Positions 32,979 through 43,900 are shown, counted from the first letter of the stretch. The stretch is 64,000 nucleotides of DNA from JACMLD01 sp039919885 (GCA_039919885.1 JBDSEV010000025.1:1-64000); one strand, 5' to 3'. Notes: generated by a model from the sequence alone, not told the origin. Numbers and translations are program-made.

Positions 32979-35504
32979 TCAGACTTCTGATTGTACTATT
33001 TCTTTTTCTTTCAGCGAAAATTTGATTTTTGAGTTTTCTTTATCCAGTTCAGCAACCAGTACATCACCGTTTTTAATACTCATATTCAAAATCTCTTCTG
33101 CCAACGGATCTTCCAGGTATTTCTGGATGGCACGGTGCAAAGGCCTTGCGCCAAATTGCGAATCATACCCTTTGTCTGCAATAAATGCCTTGGCTTCTTC
33201 GGTGAGTTCCAGGCTAAAGCCCAGTATCGCTAACCGTTTCAATACACCCTTCATCAGGATATCGATAATCTGGAAGATGTTATCTTTATCGAGTGAATTG
33301 AATACCACTACATCATCTATCCTGTTCAAAAATTCAGGTGAAAAAGTACGTTTCAGCGCTTTCTCAATAACGGCTTTGTTGTTTTCTTCCGCGTTCTGTA
33401 CACGTGAAGCGGTTGCAAAACCAACGCCTTCGCCAAAATCTTTCAACTGCCGAACACCAATATTTGAAGTCATGATGATAAGGGTGTTCTTGAAATCAAT
33501 CTTACGTCCCAAACCATCGGTTAACTGGCCATCATCCAATACCTGCAACAAAATATTGTAGATATCCGGATGTGCTTTTTCAATTTCATCCAGCAGAATA
33601 ACGCTGTATGGCTTACGTCTTACTTTTTCAGTTAGCTGCCCGCCTTCTTCATACCCTACATATCCCGGAGGCGCACCAATAAGGCGGCTCACCGTAAATT
33701 TTTCCATGTACTCACTCATGTCGATCCGGATAAGCGAATCCTCACTGTCGAACATATATCTTGACAATGCCCTGGCCAGCTCCGTTTTACCCACACCGGT
33801 GGGACCCAGAAAAATAAACGTTCCTATAGGTTTTTTAGGATCCTTCAAGCCTACCCTGTTCCGCTGAATGGCTTTCACAACTTTTGAAATTGCTTCATCC
33901 TGTCCTACCACCATGCCCTTCATGTCCTCATTCATCTTCTTCAGCTTGTCCGTTTCGGCCTGCACCATGCGTTTCACAGGAATGCCGGTCATCATACTCA
34001 CAACTTCGGCAATGGCGTCTTCGTCGATGGGATAACGTTTGTGTTTACTTTCCTCTTCCCATTGATTCTTTGCTTTCTCCAACTCTTCTGCCAGGCGTTT
34101 TTCGGTATCCCGCAATGAGGCGGCCTCTTCAAACTTCTGACTTTTTACAACCTTATTTTTTTCGTTCTTTACGTCTTCAATTTTCTTCTCCAGGTCTACT
34201 ACATCCTGGGGAACGTTAATGTTTTTCAAATGTACGCGTGCCCCCACTTCGTCCAGTACGTCAATAGCCTTGTCTGGCAGCAACCGGTCGGTCATATAAC
34301 GATCGCTTAGCTTAACACAGGCATCAATGGCTTCCGGAGAATACGTAACATTATGAAAATCTTCATACTTACTCTGGATGTTGGTGAGTATCTGGATGGT
34401 TTCATCCACGCTTGGCGGATCTACCATTACCTTTTGAAAACGCCTGTCTAATGCACCATCTTTTTCAATGTACATTCTGTATTCATCCAGTGTAGAAGCG
34501 CCGATACACTGCAATTCACCCCGTGCCAGGGCGGGTTTGAAGATATTGCTGGCATCCAGTGAACCGCTTGCGCCACCTGCACCAACAATGGTGTGTATTT
34601 CATCAATGAACAGGATGACGTCACGGTTTTTTTCCAGCTCATTCATGATGGCCTTCATCCGCTCTTCAAACTGGCCGCGGTATTTGGTACCAGCCACCAA
34701 TGCAGCGAGGTCAAGGCTTACGACTCTTTTGTCGAACAGCACCCTGGATACTTTTCTCTGCACTATCCTAAGCGCAAGGCCTTCCACGATAGCTGTTTTA
34801 CCCACGCCGGGTTCGCCGATAAGGATAGGGTTATTCTTTTTTCTTCTTGATAAAATCTGCGATACACGTTCAATCTCTTCTTCTCTTCCTACAATAGGAT
34901 CGAGTGAGCCGTTTTCTGCCAAACGGGTGATATCGCGGCCGAAATTATCCAATACGGGTGTCTTGCTTTTGACTGCACCGGCAGCTTTTGATTTTTGCTG
35001 TGCGTATTTTTTTTCTTCATCAAACTCATCATCACCTTCTTCTGAATACTCACTGCGTGTGTCATTGCCTTTAGATACGCCAAGTTCATTTCTGAATAAA
35101 TCGTAATCCACGTCAAATTGATTTAAAATTTGTGTAGCAATATTTTCTTTGTTCTTGAGAATAGAAAGCATGAGGTGCTCGGTTTCTACCGTCGTACTCT
35201 TCAGCGCTTTTGCCTCCAGTACGGTAACACGTATTACTTTCTCTGCCTGTTTGGTAAGTGGCAGGCTGTTAATATTAGCGATGTTTTTTCCGGTCTTGTC
35301 TTTTACCGCCAATTCGATTTCTTTGCGCAGTTCATACAAATCCACATTAAAACTTTTGAGAATGCGAATGGCTGTGTTGTCTCCTTCACGGATTAAACCC
35401 AGCAGCAGGTGCTCTGTGCCTATGAAGTCATTGCCAAGACGTAATGCTTCTTCCCTGCTGTATGAAATAATTTCCTTTACTTGTGCTGAAAAATTGTTGT
35501 CCAT
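32979..35504 (-). CDS. clpC: ATP-dependent Clp protease ATP-binding subunit ClpC
   Basis: An 841-residue class I Clp/Hsp100 unfoldase that feeds ClpP. It has an N-terminal double Clp_N domain (AQVKEIISYSREEALRLG and the LLLGLIREGDNTA repeat, about residues 1-150), AAA1 with Walker A GEPGVGKT and the VILFIDEIHT Walker B, a middle coiled-coil/UVR-like segment rich in Lys/Glu (VDLEKKIEDVKNEKNKVVKSQKFEEAA), AAA2 with GPTGVGKTEL and VILLDEIEKAHPD, and the C-terminal D2 domain. The frame is open 22 codons upstream, but MDNNFSAQVKEII is the expected start. Single gene with strong terminator. Confidence 0.96.
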   Translation of the reverse strand: MDNNFSAQVKEIISYSREEALRLGNDFIGTEHLLLGLIREGDNTAIRILKSFNVDLYELRKEIELAVKDKTGKNIANINSLPLTKQAEKVIRVTVLEAKALKSTTVETEHLMLSILKNKENIATQILNQFDVDYDLFRNELGVSKGNDTRSEYSEEGDDEFDEEKKYAQQKSKAAGAVKSKTPVLDNFGRDITRLAENGSLDPIVGREEEIERVSQILSRRKKNNPILIGEPGVGKTAIVEGLALRIVQRKVSRVLFDKRVVSLDLAALVAGTKYRGQFEERMKAIMNELEKNRDVILFIDEIHTIVGAGGASGSLDASNIFKPALARGELQCIGASTLDEYRMYIEKDGALDRRFQKVMVDPPSVDETIQILTNIQSKYEDFHNVTYSPEAIDACVKLSDRYMTDRLLPDKAIDVLDEVGARVHLKNINVPQDVVDLEKKIEDVKNEKNKVVKSQKFEEAASLRDTEKRLAEELEKAKNQWEEESKHKRYPIDEDAIAEVVSMMTGIPVKRMVQAETDKLKKMNEDMKGMVVGQDEAISKVVKAIQRNRVGLKDPKKPIGTFIFLGPTGVGKTELARALSRYMFDSEDSLIRIDMSEYMEKFTVSRLIGAPPGYVGYEEGGQLTEKVRRKPYSVILLDEIEKAHPDIYNILLQVLDDGQLTDGLGRKIDFKNTLIIMTSNIGVRQLKDFGEGVGFATASRVQNAEENNKAVIEKALKRTFSPEFLNRIDDVVVFNSLDKDNIFQIIDILMKGVLKRLAILGFSLELTEEAKAFIADKGYDSQFGARPLHRAIQKYLEDPLAEEILNMSIKNGDVLVAELDKENSKIKFSLKEKEIVQSEV

Positions 35505-35681
35505 GTTTTCCAGGATTTGTGGGTGATACAATAATAACGAATAATTTTGATTCCTGTTGCAGCTTGTCAATCCATTAGCCCCTCAGTAGTCCTCATTCAC
35601 ATGTACGGGTTTTTGTGTCAAGATTTCCAGGTTGTAACGTTTTTAACAAGCTTTAAATTGTAAGAACTATTTTGTAGCACT

Positions 35682-36077
35682 ATGAATGTCAAAACAGATA
35701 CCAAAGAGAAATTCCATGTCATTACCATCGGGGAATCGTCAATTGCTGCTAATATGACAGCAGAACTGGAGCATTATCTGGTTTCCTATCTCGAAAACAA
35801 TGTCAAAAATGTAATCCTTAATTGTAAGGACATTAAAAAGATGGAGGATGCTGCTGCTGAAACACTTGTAAAAATGCAACAGCAGTTTTATGAACAAAAT
35901 GCTTCATTTATTGTATGCTGTCTAGACCCCGGGCTGGAGAAATATCTTGATGAAACCGGTTTGCTGGAACTCATGAACACAACGCCCACCGAATCGGAGG
36001 CCGGAGACATCATCCAAATGGAAGAAATAGAGCGCGAACTAATGGATACGGACGACCCGCAGTTTCAGCTCGATTAA
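35682..36077 (+). CDS. STAS-domain protein, anti-anti-sigma-factor-like
   Basis: A 131-residue protein with a STAS-like fold: strand-helix order FHVITIGESSIAANMTAELEHYLVSYL, then NVKNVILNCKDIKKMEDAAAETLVKMQQQFY, SFIVCCLDPGLEKYLDETGLLELM. In SpoIIAA proteins the loop after the second strand carries the phosphorylated Ser (D-S-S/T); here the equivalent stretch reads M-E-D-A-A-A, so the usual phosphosite seems absent. The C-terminal 30 residues are acidic. It precedes the ribonuclease Z gene by 313 bases on the same strand. A regulatory partner-binding role is inferred; no partner is visible nearby. Confidence 0.75.
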   Translation: MNVKTDTKEKFHVITIGESSIAANMTAELEHYLVSYLENNVKNVILNCKDIKKMEDAAAETLVKMQQQFYEQNASFIVCCLDPGLEKYLDETGLLELMNTTPTESEAGDIIQMEEIERELMDTDDPQFQLD

Positions 36078-36390
36078 TCTTCCCCGTTACCCCGATTGAT
36101 GATTCTGGTACCTGATGGGTTAATTTTTACTCAGGGCTGGGAAATAATTTTTAGCAACACGCACCGGTAGTTCCCTCCACTAACTGCAAGGATGCCGGGT
36201 GATTGCTCGTTCCAAATGCGTATCTTGATACAACTGCCGCCGGCATTACTTTCTGAATAACATAATAATAGTAATGAGGACCTGCACGCGTTTTAAAAAT
36301 TTGTTCTGTTCTAAAAATATTAGGACCGGCAGGTCGTTATTTAAGGCGCTTTCTTAGTTTTGTTAATCGATCGTTACACCCCACAACTTT
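36078..36390. other. intergenic region upstream of ribonuclease Z
   Basis: No gene is supported in this 313-base spacer. It contains a widely spaced inverted repeat ATGCCGG/CCGGCAT (36192-36198 and 36240-36246), inside which lies the palindrome GTATC-TT-GATAC (36220-36231), which could be a regulator site. No clear promoter box was found. Confidence 0.35.
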
Positions 36391-37293
36391 ATGCTGGCTG
36401 TTACCATTCTCGGAAATAACTCTGCCTTACCGGCCTTCGATCGCCACCCTACTGCCCAGGTGGTGACGCTGGATGATCAGTTGTTTCTTGTAGACTGCGG
36501 CGAAGGCACCCAAATGCAGATGGCCAAGTACCGCATCCGCCGGAGCCGTATTAACCATATATTTATTTCGCACCTGCACGGCGATCATTATTTTGGATTG
36601 ATAGGCTTGATTACCAGCATGGGCCTCCTGGGCCGCGAACACGACATGCACCTGCATGCGCCCGCGCAGCTAAAAGAACTGATTGACCTGCAGCTGAAAG
36701 TGGCCGACACCACACTTCCTTTTAAGCTTCATTTCCACGCATTGCAGGAGGGCCTCATTGCCGATGAAGATAAATTCCGTGTTCATTGTTTTAAAGTGAG
36801 TCACCGTATACCCTGCTGGGGCTTCAGGTTTGAACAGGTTCGTGCGCCAAGGCGACTACTGGCAGAAAAAGCAATCGCCGCAGGCATCCCTTCTTCTTTC
36901 TTTGACAAATTGAAATGGGGTGCGGACTATACCAGCAAGACAGGCGCGCTCATACAAAATGATACCGTTACTGTACCAGCACCGGCCCCGCTCAGTTACG
37001 CCTACAGCGCAGATACCATGTATGACGAAAACATTATTGAGCATGTAAAAGGCGTAAACCTGCTGTACCATGAAACTACCTACCTCAAGGATTTAGCGGA
37101 CCGTGCTACCAAACGGTTTCATTGCACCACGGAACAGGCCGCCACCATTGCTTTAAAAGCGGCCGCTGGCAGGTTGATCATCGGGCATTTCAGCAGCAAA
37201 TATGATGTATTGCATGAATTTGAGCGGGAAGCAAGAGAAGTATTTACCAATGCCGACCTGGCACTTGAAGGCGTCACTTACCGCGTCTTATGA
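36391..37293 (+). CDS. rnz: ribonuclease Z
   Basis: A 300-residue metallo-beta-lactamase-fold endonuclease that processes tRNA 3' ends. It carries the zinc motif H-L-H-G-D-H at residues 61-66, the flexible-arm region, CFKVSHRIPCWGFRF (matching the tRNase Z V-x-H-x-x-x-x-x-G-Y/F segment), NLLYHETTYL and GRLIIGHFSSKYD with the late His. Length fits the short bacterial form. It converges on the esterase gene with 25 bases between stops. Confidence 0.95.
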   Translation: MLAVTILGNNSALPAFDRHPTAQVVTLDDQLFLVDCGEGTQMQMAKYRIRRSRINHIFISHLHGDHYFGLIGLITSMGLLGREHDMHLHAPAQLKELIDLQLKVADTTLPFKLHFHALQEGLIADEDKFRVHCFKVSHRIPCWGFRFEQVRAPRRLLAEKAIAAGIPSSFFDKLKWGADYTSKTGALIQNDTVTVPAPAPLSYAYSADTMYDENIIEHVKGVNLLYHETTYLKDLADRATKRFHCTTEQAATIALKAAAGRLIIGHFSSKYDVLHEFEREAREVFTNADLALEGVTYRVL

Positions 37294-37318
37294 GGAAGGC
37301 GTTCGATGCTACCACACG

Positions 37319-38584
37319 CTACCGGTTACCAATCCATGCATAAAATTCACGGAATGCGGCACCCCAGGCGGCTTCATTGTGCTTTGCAGCCGGATTTACC
37401 AGTACCGTCATCTCCGGGTTGGCCGCTTTTTGAATAGCAGCGGCTACGGCCTGCACGTCTGTCAACATACCCGCTGCTTCCTGCCCGCCTGCATAGAAGA
37501 AATATTTTTGGGTACCATGATGCGTTTCATTGGCCAGTTTTTTTACTTGTGCCATAATGCCCGGTTTTACCCAGAACGAAGGCGAAAATATGCCCAGCAC
37601 GGCGAATACTTCCGGGTAAAATAAACCAGCATATAGTGAAATCAGTCCGCCCATAGAGCTGCCGGCCATATAGGTATGCTGTCTGCCTGCGCGCGTGCGG
37701 TATTGTTTATCAATGGCGGGTTTGAGGGTAGTTACAACAAAGGCTAAATATGCGCGGCCCTCGCCCGGGCCAAATTGCTTTGTGCTATTGGGGTTGTACT
37801 CGGCCATGCGTTGTATGCCGCCATTGTCTATACCCACCACAATACATGCATTCTTCAGCGCATCCATAGTTTCATCTACACCCCATTCACCCGCAAATGC
37901 CGTGGCGTCGTCAAACAGATTCTGCCCGTCGTGCATATACAGCACGGGGTATTTTTTTAGAGAGCCCGTATAGCCTTTTGGCAGGTATACCCATATTCTT
38001 CTTGTTCTGCCCAGTTGCGGCATTTTGAATGCTGCATCAAAAATATGCACCTGTGGCGAAGCGGTTGACGGTATGCGGTTATGCGATCCATGGTCTTTCC
38101 AGCCGGCAATGGTAAAGTTAAATATGCTGTCTGCTTCAATGTTGATGATCCGGTTAGGAAGGTAGTTGCCTTCGCAGTCTGTTTCAGTTGTGCGCCAGCT
38201 GCCCCGCGTAAATTTAAACGCATAACTGGCAGTATCAACCATCGGGATGGCTATAGAAAAAATTCCGCCGGCATCTTTTTGTAGCCGAAAATTTTCATCC
38301 TGCGCATTCCACGCATTGAAATCGCCTGCCAGGTAAATAGCATCAGTTTCGCAAAAAGCCGGTAACCCGGCTATATATATTTTTACGGTATGCATGGCGT
38401 GCGCGGGTGCGGTGGTCTTTTGCAGAGACTGCGCCCACGTGGTTTTATCTTTGTAATGTGTGTCGGAAAAAATGCGGTTATGCCTGCTGCATCCTGCAGC
38501 GAAAACGGTCTTCAGCAAACCAGTTGAAAAGGCTGTTAGGAAATTAATGAATGCTAAACTTCCAGCAACCATAATTGATAGCAT
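37319..38584 (-). CDS. esterase lipoprotein with N-terminal carbohydrate-binding-like domain
   Basis: A 421-residue exported protein. The N terminus is hydrophobic and ends in V-F-A-A-G-C, a lipobox, so it is probably an outer-membrane lipoprotein. Residues of about 65-150 resemble a CBM48/E-set domain (VKIYIAGLPAF, IYLAGDFNAWNAQDENFRLQKD). The catalytic part from about 190 is an Esterase_D/enterochelin-esterase-like alpha/beta hydrolase with RRIWVYLPKGY, YPVLYMHDGQNLFDD, the nucleophile elbow YMAGSSMGGLISLY and a late His in AAKHNEAAW. It starts five bases after the dapA stop, so it is probably co-transcribed with dapA although functionally unrelated. Likely substrates are acetylated or feruloylated sugars or other esters; not resolved. 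Confidence 0.8.
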   Translation of the reverse strand: MLSIMVAGSLAFINFLTAFSTGLLKTVFAAGCSRHNRIFSDTHYKDKTTWAQSLQKTTAPAHAMHTVKIYIAGLPAFCETDAIYLAGDFNAWNAQDENFRLQKDAGGIFSIAIPMVDTASYAFKFTRGSWRTTETDCEGNYLPNRIINIEADSIFNFTIAGWKDHGSHNRIPSTASPQVHIFDAAFKMPQLGRTRRIWVYLPKGYTGSLKKYPVLYMHDGQNLFDDATAFAGEWGVDETMDALKNACIVVGIDNGGIQRMAEYNPNSTKQFGPGEGRAYLAFVVTTLKPAIDKQYRTRAGRQHTYMAGSSMGGLISLYAGLFYPEVFAVLGIFSPSFWVKPGIMAQVKKLANETHHGTQKYFFYAGGQEAAGMLTDVQAVAAAIQKAANPEMTVLVNPAAKHNEAAWGAAFREFYAWIGNR

Positions 38585-38589
38585 TGAAG

Positions 38590-39471
38590 CTATTTCGCCA
38601 GGTATGCTTTTGCTTTGTTATACCATGCATCCGTTAATGGCGTTACCGGTAAACGAAAATAATTACCGATCAATCCTAGTTCAGTCATAAAAGCTTTTAC
38701 ACCGGCTGGATTATTCTCTGCAAACATGATTTCGTAAGCATCAATCAGTTTATCATTCAGTGCTTTGGCATTTTTAAAATCTGCTTTTAGTGCAAGTCGT
38801 ACCATTTCAGAAAATGTTTTGGGAAAGCTATTGGCTGCCACGCTGATGACGCCTTCCATACCACAGGCAATCTGTGGAAGCGCCAGCGCATCGTCCCCGC
38901 TGACCACAAAAAAATCTTCCGGTTTATCACGAAGGATTTTCATGCAATGCGCCATATCACCACCCGCTTCTTTAAGTCCGGCAATATTGTCAACTTCCCG
39001 TGCAAGGCGAAGGACCGTATCTGCGTCAATGTTACGACCGGTGCGTCCGGGTACATTGTACAATAAGACCGGTTTGAGGGTAGCCGCAGCAATGGCTTTA
39101 TAATGCTGGAACAATCCTTCCTGCGATGGTTTGTTGTAATACGGACTGGCACTCAGAACAGCAATGGCTTTATCTAGTGGAAGGGTTTCCAGATCTTCAA
39201 TTACTTCCTGTGTATTGTTACCGCCCACACCCACCACCACGGGTACACGGCCATTTATTTTTTCGTAAGTGTAGTGTATCAGGTCAATTTTTTCTGCTTT
39301 CCGCAAAGTAGGAGTTTCACCGGTGGTACCGAGGGTTACAACATATTCTACGCCATCCCTGATAACATGGTCAATGACTGTACCGAGGGCATCATAATCA
39401 ATTTCAAAACTGGATGTAAAAGGTGTAACCAATGCAACACCGGTTCCGCGTAAACGATTGCTGAGTGACAT
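38590..39471 (-). CDS. dapA: 4-hydroxy-tetrahydrodipicolinate synthase
   Basis: A 293-residue TIM-barrel aldolase condensing pyruvate with aspartate semialdehyde in lysine and diaminopimelate synthesis. It shows GTGVALVTPF at the start, the TLGTTGETPTLRKAEK substrate loop, VVVGVGGNNTQEVIE, the active-site YNVPGRTGRNI Tyr and IAGLKEAGGD with the Schiff-base Lys. Length is typical. It lies 158 bases downstream of accA on the same strand and is followed at five bases by the esterase gene. Confidence 0.95.
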   Translation of the reverse strand: MSLSNRLRGTGVALVTPFTSSFEIDYDALGTVIDHVIRDGVEYVVTLGTTGETPTLRKAEKIDLIHYTYEKINGRVPVVVGVGGNNTQEVIEDLETLPLDKAIAVLSASPYYNKPSQEGLFQHYKAIAAATLKPVLLYNVPGRTGRNIDADTVLRLAREVDNIAGLKEAGGDMAHCMKILRDKPEDFFVVSGDDALALPQIACGMEGVISVAANSFPKTFSEMVRLALKADFKNAKALNDKLIDAYEIMFAENNPAGVKAFMTELGLIGNYFRLPVTPLTDAWYNKAKAYLAK

Positions 39472-39563
39472 TAATGAAGAGAATTATTTTGTATGTTGAA
39501 TTTTATATTTTGATTCCTTTGCGCCAAAAAAAATTGTTGGAATTGATTGCCTTGAGCGCGCAG

Positions 39564-39571
39564 CAAATATA
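39564..39571 (-). promoter_or_regulatory. candidate -7 box for dapA
   Basis: TATATTTG on the minus strand (39571-39564) matches TAnnTTTG; predicted leader of about 87 bases. No clear -33 element. Confidence 0.3.
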
Positions 39572-39629
39572 ATTATGTTGAACCTTAAATTGGAAACCTG
39601 GCCGATTGGGCATTTAACATTGAAAACAA

Positions 39630-40601
39630 TTATTGTTCATCCCAAAAACCCATTTTCCCGAATTTCTCGATCCGGTTATTGATTCTTTCCTGGGGATCGA
39701 TTTGTTTCAATTCCCGGATGGCATTTATTAAAACCCCTTTCAGGTTTTGTGCAGCTTCATTGTAATCCCAATGGGCGCCACCCAACGGCTCGGGTACAAT
39801 GCCATCCACCAGTCCAAATTTATACATGTGATCGGAAGTCAGCCGCAGTTCTTCAGCCGCTTTTTCTTTCATTTCCCAACTACGCCACAATATGGAACTG
39901 CAGTTTTCGGGAGAAATAACCGTGTACCACGCATTCTCCATCATAAAAACTTTATCGCCAACGCCAATTCCGAGCGCGCCACCCGAAGCGCCTTCACCAA
40001 TAACGGTGCAGATAACCGGTACTTTTAGCCGCATCATCTCATATATATTCCTGGCAATGGCTTCCCCCTGTCCCCGCTCTTCGGCTTCCATACCAGGGTA
40101 GGCGCCCGGTGTATCTATTAAAGTAATGACTGGCTTATTGAACTTCTCTGCCAGCCGCATCAAACGCAGGGCTTTGCGATAGCCTTCCGGGTTAGCCATA
40201 CCAAAATTGCGCAACTGGCGCATTTTTGTATTGATGCCTTTTTGCTGACCAATTATCATTACCGTTTCATCGCCCAACTGCGCAAAGCCACCCACCATGG
40301 CTTTATCGTCTTTTACATTCCTGTCTCCGTGAAGCTCCACAAAATTGGTAACCATTTTCTGGATATACTTTAATGTATAGGGGCGGTCTGGGTGGCGACT
40401 TAACTGAACGCGTTGCCAGCTATTGAGGTGAAGTGTTATTTCTCTTCTTTTTTCAATAACCTGGTCCTGGTATTTTTTTATATGTTCGGTAGCATCAATT
40501 TTTGTTTTCTCGGCCGCGGCCTGCAATTTCTCAATTTCGTCAAATAGATCTTTGATGGGTTTTTCAAAATCCAGGAACTGTCTGTTTTTATCTTCAGGCA
40601 T
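39630..40601 (-). CDS. accA: acetyl-CoA carboxylase carboxyltransferase subunit alpha
   Basis: A 323-residue crotonase-fold subunit that, with AccD, transfers the carboxyl group from biotin to acetyl-CoA to form malonyl-CoA. It contains the N-terminal helical segment with LFDEIEKLQAAAEKT, HPDRPYTLKYIQ, FVELHGDRN, ALRLMRLAEKFNKPVITLIDTPGAYPGMEAEERGQ and the oxyanion-hole GEGASGGALGIGVGD. Length is typical. accD is not in the window. It is divergent from susC with a 340-base control region between them. Confidence 0.96.
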   Translation of the reverse strand: MPEDKNRQFLDFEKPIKDLFDEIEKLQAAAEKTKIDATEHIKKYQDQVIEKRREITLHLNSWQRVQLSRHPDRPYTLKYIQKMVTNFVELHGDRNVKDDKAMVGGFAQLGDETVMIIGQQKGINTKMRQLRNFGMANPEGYRKALRLMRLAEKFNKPVITLIDTPGAYPGMEAEERGQGEAIARNIYEMMRLKVPVICTVIGEGASGGALGIGVGDKVFMMENAWYTVISPENCSSILWRSWEMKEKAAEELRLTSDHMYKFGLVDGIVPEPLGGAHWDYNEAAQNLKGVLINAIRELKQIDPQERINNRIEKFGKMGFWDEQ

Positions 40602-40750
40602 TTTTTTTTATTGAGTGCGTAAAATTAAGGGAAAATGGGTAGAATGATTTTTTATACAGACCGCGTTAGCAGATGTGCTGCAAAGGCCTTCCTGGGGAAG
40701 CCGTCCTCCACGGAGTTCAATCAATTACTGCCTGTTGATACACATATTAA

Positions 40751-40764
40751 ATAGGTGTACCTAT
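40751..40764. promoter_or_regulatory. operator-like palindrome upstream of susC
   Basis: ATAGGT and ACCTAT form a perfect inverted repeat separated by GT, 178 bases upstream of the susC ATG. Such compact dyads are typical binding sites of dimeric regulators. Confidence 0.35.
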
Positions 40765-40867
40765 CCACGGATCGCTTGTGGTTATAATGCCCATCCAGTT
40801 ATTTGCGCATAGAAACCGTCGTGTTTTGCCGCTTGTCAGTAAATAATTCAAAAAAAATGTTAACGAC

Positions 40868-40900
40868 TTGATAACTATTCGTTAAAATAATTCTACATTC
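40868..40900 (+). promoter_or_regulatory. candidate promoter for susC-susD
   Basis: TTG at 40868-40870 and TACATTC at 40894-40900 are 26 bases apart start to start, the normal -33/-7 spacing of Bacteroidota promoters. The -7 box deviates from TAnnTTTG in the last positions. Predicted leader about 35 bases. Confidence 0.35.
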
Positions 40901-40941
40901 ATAGCTTCAACCAAAAAAAGCCATCTAAAAACGACTTGCTT

Positions 40942-43900
40942 ATGCTAAAGACACTTTCCCTTGCAGGTAAGGCCTGCCTATGTGGATTATTTCTTCTTTT
41001 TCTCCATTTTACAGCCGATGCCCAGAAAACAGTAACGGGCAAAATTTTTAACAGCAAAGACAAACAACCGCTTCAGGGCGCCACAGTGGTGGTAAAAGGT
41101 ACCAGTTCCGGTACCCAGACCGACGCAGCGGGCGCTTTCAAAATTAATGTGCCTTCCGACAACAGCGTGCTGGTGGTTACTGCCATCGGTTTTGAGCGAC
41201 TTGAACTTGCAACCGCAGGAAAGACAGATTTTACCGTGGAAATCACTGCTACTGCTGCCGCGCTAAATGAAATTGTGGTAACGGGTTACACGTCTCAGCG
41301 TAAAAAAGACATCATCGGCGCCGTTTCCGTAGTTAGTGCTAAAGATTTACAGGCCACACCGGCCTCCAACCTGGCTGTTCAGTTACAGGGACGGGCTGCG
41401 GGTGTAACCATCAGCTCATCCGGTGAACCCGGTGCAGGAGCCGTGGTAAGAATCCGCGGTTTTGCCTCTGCAGGCAACAATGACCCGCTCTATGTTATTG
41501 ACGGGGTACCAACAGATGATCCATCAAAACTGAATCCCAATGATGTGGAATCGCTGCAAGTATTGAAAGATGCGTCTTCTGCTTCTATTTACGGTTCAAG
41601 AGCGTCCAACGGGGTAATTATTGTAACTACCAAACAAGGCAAAGCAGGCCGAGCTTCTCTTAGTTATGATGGTTATGTAGGTAAATCTGTTATTACAGAC
41701 AAGATGATGCCCGACATGCTAAACACTGCCCAATACCTGGACTACCTGCAGAAAACAACTCCTTCCAGTTACGTACATCCGGTATTTGGAAAGAATGGCT
41801 CCTTTGCCATTCCTGATTTTTACATCACCAGTACCAACTTCAAAGGAGGCGTTTCCGGCAGCGACCCAAAGGCTAATCCTAATTTATATAATATTGGTGA
41901 AGGTGACCTTTACCAGATATCAAAAACAAGTCCCGGTACGCAATGGTTTAATGAACTCACCCGGCCTGCCTTGCTAACCAATCACCAAATTTCTGCTACC
42001 GGTGGAACTGATAAGGCCACTTATTCTGCAGGACTGAATTATTTTGAACAACAGGGTACTTTTGTGGAAACGAAATTTAAACGTTACACTGCCAGGGTCA
42101 ATACTTCTTTCAAACCAGTAAACTTCCTGCGCATTGGTGAAAACCTCCAGGTGAGTTACGAAGACCGTTTGGGTGGAAGCAATCGCGGCGAAGGCGATGC
42201 ATGGGCATCTGCTTTCCGCATGGTTCCTTATGTACCCGTATATGATATCAAAGGTGGATTCGGCGGTAATGGTGTAGGCGAATCCGGTAATGGTAGCAAC
42301 CCAATTGCCAACCTGGTAAGGCAAAAAGACAATACCGACAAAGCGTACAAGATTTTCGGAAACGTTTTTGCCGAAATTCCTTTTACAAGTTACCTGAACC
42401 TGCGTTCTTCATTTGGTATTGATGCAGGCAACCAGTTTGTTAGAAACATCGCCAGAAGAACTTACGAGCGTTCCGAAAACCAGGGAAATACCCAGCTTAC
42501 TGAAGAAGGCTGGTATTATACCAACTGGACATGGACCAATACCCTAACCTTTCAGAAAACATTTGCTAAAAATCACGATCTGAAACTATTGCTGGGTACA
42601 GAAGCAGTAAAAGGCAATTCACGTGGTGTACGGGCCTTCGGCCAGAACTTCGATTTTGAAACCGCTGATTTTGTGTCTTTAAATACGGCCACAGCCGGTA
42701 GTTTGAGCGATCGCACGATTTCCAATTACAACGTTGGCAGGTCTTCCCTGTCTTCTTATTTTGGCAGGCTCGACTACGCTTTCAAAGGAAAATATCTTTT
42801 ATCAGGAACGTTCAGAAGAGACGGCAGTTCCCGTTTTGGACCAAATGTCCGTTATGCTAATTTCCCTTCGTTCGGTATAGCCTGGAGGTTGTCTGAAGAA
42901 GCATTTGTAAGGGACAATGTGACCTGGTTAACAGATTTAAAAATTCGTGGTGGCTGGGGACAAATGGGCAGCCAGTCGAATGTGGATCCCAACAACCAGT
43001 TCACAACGTTTACGTCTAACCCGCCACGGACCAACTATGATATCAATGGTACCAATACTTCGTCTTTCCAGGGCTATCGCCAGGACAGGGAAGGAAACCT
43101 GGACACCAAGTGGGAAACTTCGGAAACAACCAATTTAGGATTGGATGCCACAATCTTAAATGGCAAACTGGATTTCAGTATCGATGTATATAAAAAGGAT
43201 ACCAAAGATTTGCTGGTAGATGCGGTTAGAAACGGGCTGGAACCACAGATTACAAAACCGCGTATCAATATCGGTACCATGCGCAACACCGGTTTTGACA
43301 TCGCCCTGAACTACAAGGGAACGGGCAGTAAAGACCTGACCTATGATGTTGGTGTAACGTTTTCTCATTACAAAAACACCATGACCAAGCTGAACAATGA
43401 AAATTCACCAAGGGTTATTGGCCTTGAGCGTTTGAGCAGTGCAATCAGAACTGAAGAAGGTCAGCCAATCTCTTCTTTCCATGGTTTTGTAATTGATGGT
43501 TTTTATAATTCAGCCGCAGACACCGCAGGCGCGATTATGCCGACCGCAACGATCGGAAGCTGGAAATACAAGGATATTAACGGCGACAAGAAAATTGATG
43601 ACAATGACAGAACATTCCTGGGAAGCCCGCATCCTGATTTTCAGATGGGTTTAAACCTGGGTGTTAACTATAAAAATTTCAGTTTCACCGCGTTTTTCTT
43701 TTGGAACAAAGGCAATGAAATCTATAACTACACCAAGTATTACACCGATATGCGTGTATTTGTAGGCGGTGTAAGCACCAGGGTGCTGAATGACAGCTGG
43801 ACACCAACACACATGGATGCATCACTTCCCGCACTGGGCGTTGACAAATCAAACGGCTTCACTTCCTTTACTTCCAGTACATCTAATTCTTATTATGTTG

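Larger units (their letters stand above)
40602..40941. other. divergent control region between accA and susC
   Basis: This 340-base region contains the perfect 6+6 palindrome ATAGGT-GT-ACCTAT at 40751-40764 and, closer to susC, a candidate promoter at 40868-40900. No gene or RNA is supported. Confidence 0.45.

Noticed and set aside
34468..35106. Long open frame on the plus strand opposite clpC
   Set aside because: It is fully antisense to a strongly recognised gene, its translation is Ser/Pro-rich low-complexity typical of a shadow frame, and it has no promoter or family signature.
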